This document shows, piece by piece, positions 30,287-34,513 of a DNA stretch of 34,513 bases. The DNA comes from a virus. The translations under genes and the position numbers were made by a program. Under the pieces are notes generated by a model. The model was not told the origin of the DNA, did not search any database, and saw only the letters and a list, made by a program, of their open reading frames with translations. The DNA is taken from positions 1-34,513 of the IMG/VR virus record IMGVR_UViG_3300005435_000038; one strand, written 5' to 3'. Every line of letters begins with the position of its first letter. Within the stretch, counting starts at the first letter, position 1.

Positions 30287-31425
30287 TAGCGGTCCCGCGC
30301 ATCGTCGTCACGTTGGGCGCTCTGTTCCTGTGGGGCGGCGTCGTACATTGCGCGCCATAGATTCGCCAGCGCTAAGCCGCTCACATTGCAGTCGTGAGCA
30401 TCAGCCCACACCCGCGCGACCTCGCGCATGGCATCTGTCGGCTCCCACGGCGGCATCGATGCAAGCGTTTTCTCGGTCAGGTATCCCGTTAGCGTCGAAA
30501 CTTCGCCAGCCGTAAACGTCGGCTCTCGCGGTACGTCACGTTGGGCGAGGGCGGCGGCAGCTTCGACGATCCTCGCCCACAGTTCGTCTGACATACCGCC
30601 GTAATCGGCTAAAGCGCGCAATCGGGCGGCAATCCAGCGCCTCACTTCAGGAGCGAGCGCTGCATCTATTTGCTCACGTGTCAGGTCTGGATAGTCCTTC
30701 ATGATCCTGTCGTGTGAATAGCCGGCGGCGTGATAGTTATGGATTGCTGACACCGGGATGCGCGTTCCTGCGATGCAGAGTCGGCCATGCATGATCTCGG
30801 GATCGACAGAAAGGCCAGCCGGTGCGGCGGGAGACTCGTCGTCGTCGTCGTCGTCATCCACTAGCGCATCCCGAGCAGGCGCGGCGGTGGATGGGCGCTC
30901 TGCTGGAGCAGCGGCGCGCGCTTGCGCTGTGTCGTATCCGGCCATGATCGCGTTAGCGAACCAGCCAATCATGCAGCCTTCGTCGCGCGGGATAAACGGG
31001 TGCGCGGCTATTTGCTTCATCCATTCCCTCGCCCATATCACGGCGTCAATCGTGTGCGGCCAACGCTGCTCTGCTACGCCCTGCGCGAGAGCGAGCATTC
31101 CTGGCAGCCCGTCGTCTTTAGCTTCGGGGTCTGCGGGAGCATTGGATGGGTCGTCGGTGACGTTGCTCATATGAACCTTGTCGTTTTGCTGTTCAGCGGC
31201 ACCAGCGGGTAGGGGAGCCGGTGCATCTGCTTGGACGCGGTCGTTCCATGCGGTGATAGCCGCGTCACGCCATTCATCGACCGGCCTGTATCCGGTGCGA
31301 ACCTCGGGGCCGATGCAACAGCAGACGAGCGCGCCCCACTTCGGTCCTTCCGTCTCGCGGAACGTTCGCGTGTCGTTCAGGTCCGGCACCTTCCCGCACC
31401 ACGGACACGGCAGCACGTCACTCAT
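30286..31425 (-). CDS. Four-part fusion: Lar-like, phage domain, DUF433, EPT domain
   Basis: 379 residues from ATG 31425 (GGGGAAG upstream). Residues 1-63 are Lar-like: LPCPWCGKVPDLNDTR, a Cys triplet at 35-37, then WRDAAITAWNDR; Lar proteins relieve host restriction in known members. Residues 120-170 are a Trp-rich phage segment. A run of seven Asp follows at about 190-196. Residues 203-257 are DUF433: LSVDPEIMHGRLCIAGTRIPV with DLTREQIDAALA, an antitoxin-related DNA-binding family. Residues 326-364 match the domain of the next gene (PPWEPTDAMREV to LWRAMYDAA). No PIN-like toxin partner is visible. Met86, preceded by AAGG, may be an internal start. Confidence 0.7.
   Translation of the reverse strand: MSDVLPCPWCGKVPDLNDTRTFRETEGPKWGALVCCCIGPEVRTGYRPVDEWRDAAITAWNDRVQADAPAPLPAGAAEQQNDKVHMSNVTDDPSNAPADPEAKDDGLPGMLALAQGVAEQRWPHTIDAVIWAREWMKQIAAHPFIPRDEGCMIGWFANAIMAGYDTAQARAAAPAERPSTAAPARDALVDDDDDDDESPAAPAGLSVDPEIMHGRLCIAGTRIPVSAIHNYHAAGYSHDRIMKDYPDLTREQIDAALAPEVRRWIAARLRALADYGGMSDELWARIVEAAAALAQRDVPREPTFTAGEVSTLTGYLTEKTLASMPPWEPTDAMREVARVWADAHDCNVSGLALANLWRAMYDAAPQEQSAQRDDDARDR
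30838..30858. repeat. (GTC)6 trinucleotide run encoding poly-Asp
   Basis: Six GTC units then ATC (GAC/GAT codons on the minus strand) encode the seven-Asp linker in the Lar-DUF433 fusion. Slippage-prone, but changes stay in frame. Confidence 0.8.
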
Positions 31426-31696
31426 GGCGCTTCCCCTCGGCAATAGCGGCGTCAAACATAACCGCCCAGCACTTTGCCGGATCAATCGTCCACGTCCCGG
31501 TATAGCTATGGATACCTGCCTGATCCGCCGCTTCAAGCATCGCGCGCGTCGGCTCGCGTGGTGGCACTATTGCCTGCTCTGCGGCGAGATAGGCGCGTGT
31601 GCGCTGGATAAGCCCCTCTTTCAACCATGCGGTCGCAGGAGCTGCCCTAACGCGGAGTAGCCACTCACGCAGCAGTTTCGTTGCTTCGTCGCTCAT
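31418..31696 (-). CDS. Small phage protein with EPT domain
   Basis: 92 residues from ATG 31696, within the stop of the upstream gene (ATGA). The first half is helical (ATKLLREWLLRVRAAPATAW). The second contains PPREPTRAMLEAADQAGI and ends CWAVMFDAAIAEG. The last part is the same domain as the C-terminus of the fusion gene, which it overlaps by 8 bases, so a shared origin is likely. Function unknown. Confidence 0.7.
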   Translation of the reverse strand: MSDEATKLLREWLLRVRAAPATAWLKEGLIQRTRAYLAAEQAIVPPREPTRAMLEAADQAGIHSYTGTWTIDPAKCWAVMFDAAIAEGKRHE

Positions 31697-31917
31697 GCGG
31701 AATCCTTTGGTGTGCGCGAGCGAATCATCTGCGCGAGTTCGTGTAATCCGATAGCGTCGATGCTCCGGCGATCGTCGCAAATCTTCGCAGCATCTTCGTA
31801 GGCGTAGCGCATGCCGGTGGTGAAGATGGTCTCGCCTGACGCGACTTCATCGCCCAAGCTGTACCAATGCTCAAGCGCGGCTTGCAACGCTTCACGCTGT
31901 TCTGGTGTGAGAGTCAT
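31693..31917 (-). CDS. Small phage protein, unknown
   Basis: 74 residues. Starts MTLTPEQREALQAALEHWYS, a helical pair, then DEVASGETIFTTGMRYAY and DAAKICDDRRS. No family recognised. It is part of the overlapping ea-type chain and is followed by ATGA. Confidence 0.65.
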   Translation of the reverse strand: MTLTPEQREALQAALEHWYSLGDEVASGETIFTTGMRYAYEDAAKICDDRRSIDAIGLHELAQMIRSRTPKDSA

Positions 31918-31921
31918 AAAG

Positions 31922-32122
31922 CTATTCGCCGATCCAGGCCGATTTCACGACAGCCAATCGTTCGCGCAAGGGCGTTTCGATGGCACCGCTGATGGCTCCC
32001 GCGCTTAAACCTGCCTCCGTGACCGCAACGAGCGCGGTAACCGCATCCATGTATCGTTTTAGCGACGACTCGAAAGCGGACCTGGTCTTGACTAGCGGTA
32101 GAACAGGATCTGACGTTTTCAT
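31922..32122 (-). CDS. Small phage protein, unknown
   Basis: 66 residues, with GAGAGG upstream of ATG 32122. Predicted to be all-helical (TRSAFESSLKRYMDAVTALV, then AGLSAGAISGAIETPLRERL). Low in aromatic residues, no Cys. It may begin the chain of small genes below it, since an 87-base gap separates it from the Ref-like gene. That gap holds an open frame that looks like a shadow and no clear promoter. Confidence 0.6.
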   Translation of the reverse strand: MKTSDPVLPLVKTRSAFESSLKRYMDAVTALVAVTEAGLSAGAISGAIETPLRERLAVVKSAWIGE

Positions 32123-32209
32123 TGCAAAGCACCTCTCGATTCATTTTTACAGCGTCCATGTGGCAACTCGCTACGCCTTCTCGACTCCGACACGAAAGGC
32201 TTTGTGTCA

Positions 32210-32497
32210 TCACGCCTCTAGCGCTTCCAGCGTCATCGCGAGCAAGTCCAATTCGTCTAGCTTGTACTGTCGATAGAAGCCCTTGACGCCGAGCCCATGC
32301 AACCCGAGCGCGCCTTGATGGTGATCGGGACAGAGCGCCACGGTAAGCATGTCATCGGCTCGCTGTGCGGCACCTTGGCCTTCGCGGATATGATGGACAT
32401 GAACGCCGTACTTGACGCCGAGCCCGATATACACGCAGAGGACGCAGGGTAGGGCGGCAACGCGCTCCATGTGCCGCGAGCCCTTGGCGCTACTCAT
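32210..32497 (-). CDS. ref: Ref-family HNH nuclease (RecA-dependent nuclease)
   Basis: 95 residues from ATG 32497; a longer frame to 32533 overlaps the next gene. Residues 18-21 give Cys-x-x-Cys. GVHVHHIREGQGAAQRADD, LTVALCPDHHQG and LGLHGLGVKGF form the HNH core and the Ref signature of phage P1 and relatives (His35/His36, Cys56, His59/His60, His67). Ref cuts DNA at RecA-filament displacement loops. It stands in the recombination block with ERF and fits targeted double-strand-break repair or recombination. Confidence 0.8.
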   Translation of the reverse strand: MSSAKGSRHMERVAALPCVLCVYIGLGVKYGVHVHHIREGQGAAQRADDMLTVALCPDHHQGALGLHGLGVKGFYRQYKLDELDLLAMTLEALEA

Positions 32498-32828
32498 CGA
32501 GATAAACCCCGTGCTCCGCTGCCATCGTTTCAACCGCCTGCATGAATTCGTTGAATTCGTCGGTGTCTAAATCGGCACTGCTGTTCGGAATCGTCAGCAC
32601 CTTGCCGCCAGGAAGATCGAAGTCCCTGCACCCGAGCAACCGCTGCTTGAAATACAGGTGAAACTGCTCCGGTGAATACGTCTTTCCATCCGGCCTAAGT
32701 TTGTCCGACATCGCTCCGTAGATCGCCCACAGTCGCCGGTTAGCCTCACTGCTGCGCTTGAACCGCCGCCGGCAGGTCGGGCATCTACCAGGAATCGAGG
32801 GAGCGTTCTTCGGCTTTGGGCTTGGCAA
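32490..32828 (-). CDS. NinB-like recombination protein with zinc start
   Basis: 112 residues. It opens with Pro/Lys then CPTCRRRFKRSSEANRRLWA, a Cys-x-x-Cys basic patch. The rest follows the NinB/Orf-type order: FHLYFKQRLLGCRDFDLPGG, LTIPNSSADLDTDEFNEFMQ, VETMAAEHGVYL. Such proteins bind single-stranded DNA and load recombinases. The N-terminal zinc motif is not typical. It overlaps the Ref-like gene and the next gene by short stretches, so all are likely one transcript. Confidence 0.6.
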   Translation of the reverse strand: MPSPKPKNAPSIPGRCPTCRRRFKRSSEANRRLWAIYGAMSDKLRPDGKTYSPEQFHLYFKQRLLGCRDFDLPGGKVLTIPNSSADLDTDEFNEFMQAVETMAAEHGVYLDE

Positions 32829-33015
32829 TCTCTTCCTTCGGCTCGACCTTCAGCGACATCCACTTGCCTTTCGGCCCTTCCTTGATCCAGCCCGCTATCT
32901 TGTACAGCGTCCCATTCAGCATGAACTCGCCGCGATAACTCGGCCGATTGTCGTTTTCCTGCTTGTCGTCGTTCTTGAAGAAACTGCCTTGTCCATCTTT
33001 CAGCACGAATGCCAT
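32785..33015 (-). CDS. Small phage protein of recombination block
   Basis: 76 residues. The start MAFVLKDGQGSFFKNDDKQ, RPSYRGEFMLNGTLYKIAGW and GKWMSLKVEPKEE follow a pattern I have seen in small OB-like proteins near phage recombination genes (similar to DUF736-type). The C-terminus is Lys/Glu-rich. A single-stranded-DNA-binding role is a guess from neighbours. It overlaps the next gene by 44 bases. Confidence 0.65.
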   Translation of the reverse strand: MAFVLKDGQGSFFKNDDKQENDNRPSYRGEFMLNGTLYKIAGWIKEGPKGKWMSLKVEPKEEIAKPKAEERSLDSW

Positions 33016-33023
33016 AGTGTCTC

Positions 33024-33680
33024 CTAAGGTTGACTAGCAAGCCCGTTCGGAGCCCGTGCCCGCTTGATCGCCGACCTTACGTTGCTCGGCAAGAGACTCC
33101 ACAGAGCAAGTTTCTGCTCGGTATCGAAGTGCTGCGTTTCCACGAAAGCGAAGACATCGCCCTTACTCTCATGGACGGCGATAATCTCGATGGCCTTCTC
33201 GCGGAGGAACGCCTGCTCCTCTGGCGTCTGCGCTTCCAGTTCATCGACCGCGACCTGACGGGCCGTGTGCTTACTGTAGTCCGGTTTCGCAGCAGCGGCG
33301 GCGTTTCCGTCGTCGTCTTCAGGAGCGATTCCTACGGCCGCAGACAGGCCGTAGCGACGGGCGTAGGTCAGGGCTGATCCATACCCCTGCGCATCCGCCT
33401 TGGACACCGGCAAGGTCAGTCTGCCCTCGATCCATTCCCCGGACGTGTGCATGAGTCGGGTATCGACGATGATTTCGTCCTTGTCGGATGGCTCCGTCAT
33501 CTGGATCACCGATATTCCGTTGGTCGCGAGCGGGGAACGGCAGGCTTCCCACACCGAAGCGAGGTCGGCGTACCTCGAGCGGAAGTGCGGATTCGTCGCG
33601 TCCTTTTTGGCCCCGGCCATCACCGCCTGCGCCTTCGCCAACGCGGTTGCGATTTCCTTGATGCTGTCGCTTGTTTTCAT
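33024..33680 (-). CDS. erf: ERF-family single-strand annealing protein
   Basis: 218 residues with GGAG upstream of ATG 33680. The ERF family order is clear: IATALAKAQAVMAGAKKDAT, FRSRYADLASVWEACRSPLA, GISVIQM, TRLMHTSGEWIEGRLTLPVS, and DAQGYGSALTYARRYGLSAA with VGIAPEDDDGNA. It anneals homologous single strands and may circularise or recombine the phage genome. The C-terminus (about 130-218) is variable and helical. With Ref and the NinB-like gene it forms the phage's recombination unit. Confidence 0.92.
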   Translation of the reverse strand: MKTSDSIKEIATALAKAQAVMAGAKKDATNPHFRSRYADLASVWEACRSPLATNGISVIQMTEPSDKDEIIVDTRLMHTSGEWIEGRLTLPVSKADAQGYGSALTYARRYGLSAAVGIAPEDDDGNAAAAAKPDYSKHTARQVAVDELEAQTPEEQAFLREKAIEIIAVHESKGDVFAFVETQHFDTEQKLALWSLLPSNVRSAIKRARAPNGLASQP

Positions 33681-33718
33681 CTTCGCTCCGGTGCGTCAGT
33701 TGGGTATTCGTCGTTCAT
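33677..33718 (-). CDS. 13-residue ORF before erf, possible leader
   Basis: ATG 33718 to TGA, 13 residues (MNDEYPTDAPERR), starting 2 bases after the preceding stop and overlapping the erf start as ATGA. It could couple erf to the upstream gene. No strong ribosome site precedes it, so it may be chance. Confidence 0.25.
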   Translation of the reverse strand: MNDEYPTDAPERR

Positions 33719-33720
33719 GG

Positions 33721-34212
33721 CTAGATCGCGTCCACGATCATCTTTACGCGCTCGACGAGTTGCCGTGCGAGCGATTCACATTCAGCCTCGACGTATGCCT
33801 GTGAACGTAGGACGGCGTTAGGGTCGCGTGCGCGATACTTCTCCGGGCCGCTAATGTCGCCGCTGTGCGCGCAATCGAATCCGAACCACCACAGGTCCGC
33901 TCCTTCCGCTGGATAGCCGTTTGCTCCGTTGCCAGAAAAGGTGATGCCGCCATGCACGTCAAAGACGATTTCGGGCGAGCGCATCCGCTCCTGATCGCCG
34001 GCAGCGCAAAACAGCGGGATGATTCCGCGCTTGCCCATTGTTTCGTTTATCGGCGGCGACAGGTGGCGTGAAGGTTCGCTGTAGCCGACGCCGTAGAGCA
34101 CATGACCCTTCGGCACGGCGACGTAGCCGCAACGGTGCGAGTTGTTGACGAATCGGCAGATCGCGCGCAGGCCAGCCGCGGTGATCCAATCGCGCTCAAT
34201 GGCTAGGCTCAT
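33721..34212 (-). CDS. Conserved phage protein, unknown
   Basis: 163 residues with CGGAGCG upstream of ATG 34212. It contains AICRFVNNSHRCGYVAVPKG, VHGGITFSGNGANGYP, LWWFGFDCAHSGDISG and YVEAECESLARQLVE. This distinctive order is found in many phage hypothetical proteins of early operons. The His/Cys/Asp-rich centre could bind metal. The function is unknown and no catalytic family is recognised. Confidence 0.75.
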   Translation of the reverse strand: MSLAIERDWITAAGLRAICRFVNNSHRCGYVAVPKGHVLYGVGYSEPSRHLSPPINETMGKRGIIPLFCAAGDQERMRSPEIVFDVHGGITFSGNGANGYPAEGADLWWFGFDCAHSGDISGPEKYRARDPNAVLRSQAYVEAECESLARQLVERVKMIVDAI

Positions 34213-34259
34213 GCCGTTCGCTCCGAAGTCTGTAGGCTGTTGCGTTTGATTGCGTTCAC
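34209..34259 (-). CDS. 16-residue ORF, possible coupling peptide
   Basis: GTG 34259 to TGA, 16 residues ending in SERTA, overlapping the next start as ATGA. Its last codons carry the CGGAGCG ribosome site of the 163-residue gene. It has no strong ribosome site of its own and may be chance. Confidence 0.2.
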   Translation of the reverse strand: MNAIKRNSLQTSERTA

Positions 34260-34281
34260 GTCAGTCCAAATGGATCGAATT

Positions 34282-34470
34282 TCAGTAAATAATCCCCAGC
34301 CCCACCAAAGACAGCACCATCACTGCTATAGCTGTCCACCGCCATATCCGTTTCGTGTACCAAGGCTCACGCCAGTAACCGATGTTCAATCCGCTCTGTC
34401 GCGAATGAAACTGATTACGATGCACGGCGTAGGTGGGCTCGTCATGCTGTTCGACCAGACGGAGACTCAC
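34282..34470 (-). CDS. Small membrane protein
   Basis: 62 residues from GTG 34470 (AGGTG upstream, weak). The first 40 residues are polar and aromatic (FHSRQSGLNIGYWREPW). The last 20 are one transmembrane helix (WTAIAVMVLSLVGLGIIY), so it is a C-terminally anchored protein. No family recognised. It is the most upstream leftward gene visible, and the promoter of the operon probably lies beyond the right edge. Confidence 0.5.
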   Translation of the reverse strand: MSLRLVEQHDEPTYAVHRNQFHSRQSGLNIGYWREPWYTKRIWRWTAIAVMVLSLVGLGIIY

Positions 34471-34513
34471 GGCAACACCTGTTCCATTTGGGCTGCGTCA
34501 ACGCAATCACTCG

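Noticed and set aside
31914-32213. 99-residue leftward frame overlapping the 66-residue gene
   Set aside because: The shorter gene in the other frame has a good ribosome site and sensible composition; the longer one is Cys/Arg-rich and looks like a shadow.
1-34513. CRISPR array or insertion sequence
   Set aside because: No regularly spaced direct repeats with unique spacers and no transposase. The zinc ribbon at 24400 belongs to an exonuclease.

Overview
The window is a large part of the genome of a temperate, short-tailed (podovirus-like) bacteriophage. It has high GC, frequent GTG/TTG starts and tightly overlapping genes. A tRNA-Met(CAT)-like att sequence lies beside the integrase. The gene families resemble those I associate with phages of Burkholderiales and other Betaproteobacteria, but the host is inferred from general resemblance, not proven. 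No tape-measure, tail-tube, sheath or baseplate gene is visible. There is a P22-type portal, an SU10-type capsid protein, a head-tail adaptor, a gp10-like nozzle and a block of Gly/Gln/Pro-rich internal proteins, all consistent with a podovirus.

Layout of the rightward (+) strand. 1-1478: end of the early replication region (partial DUF1376/O-like protein, P-like helicase-loader candidate, two small unknown genes), closed by an intrinsic terminator whose loop contains the last stop codon. 1508-10153: packaging and head genes (DUF5681 small-terminase candidate, PBSX-type large terminase, portal, scaffold, DUF5309 capsid protein, two decoration-like proteins, adaptor), with a terminator directly behind the capsid gene. 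10161-16439: tail and receptor-binding genes, including a 787-residue lectin-like plus kelch-like protein, repeat proteins and the nozzle. 16449-22706: five low-complexity candidate ejection proteins. 22895-27016: lysis and accessory operon of thirteen genes chained by start/stop overlaps (lysozyme-like protein, DEDD exonuclease, dATP/dGTP diphosphohydrolase, holin candidate, embedded Rz/Rz1 spanins, two micro membrane proteins of 57 and 23 residues, a TIM-barrel-like lipoprotein). A lone leftward membrane-protein gene sits antisense at 22648-22854.

At 27017-27172 the two transcription units converge on the attachment region, which holds the 5' half of a tRNA-Met(CAT) gene. The leftward (-) strand from 34470 to 27173 carries early and lysogeny functions. 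These are an ERF annealing protein, an OB-like small protein, a NinB-like protein, a Ref-type HNH nuclease, a long chain of small ead/ea-type genes with zinc motifs (one a Lar-DUF433 fusion), an AlpA-like excisionase and a tyrosine integrase. The repressor/cro switch and the rest of the replication genes are absent. They probably lie between the right and left ends of this window on a circular map, because leftward early genes run off the right edge and rightward replication genes enter at the left edge.

The observations most worth following are: three covarying GTGA-tetraloop hairpins in head-gene leaders; the four-part Lar-DUF433 fusion; the antisense membrane gene whose ribosome-binding site lies in a UUCG hairpin; the phage-encoded lipoprotein; the 23-residue membrane peptide; and an attachment site that matches the 5' rather than the 3' half of a tRNA.
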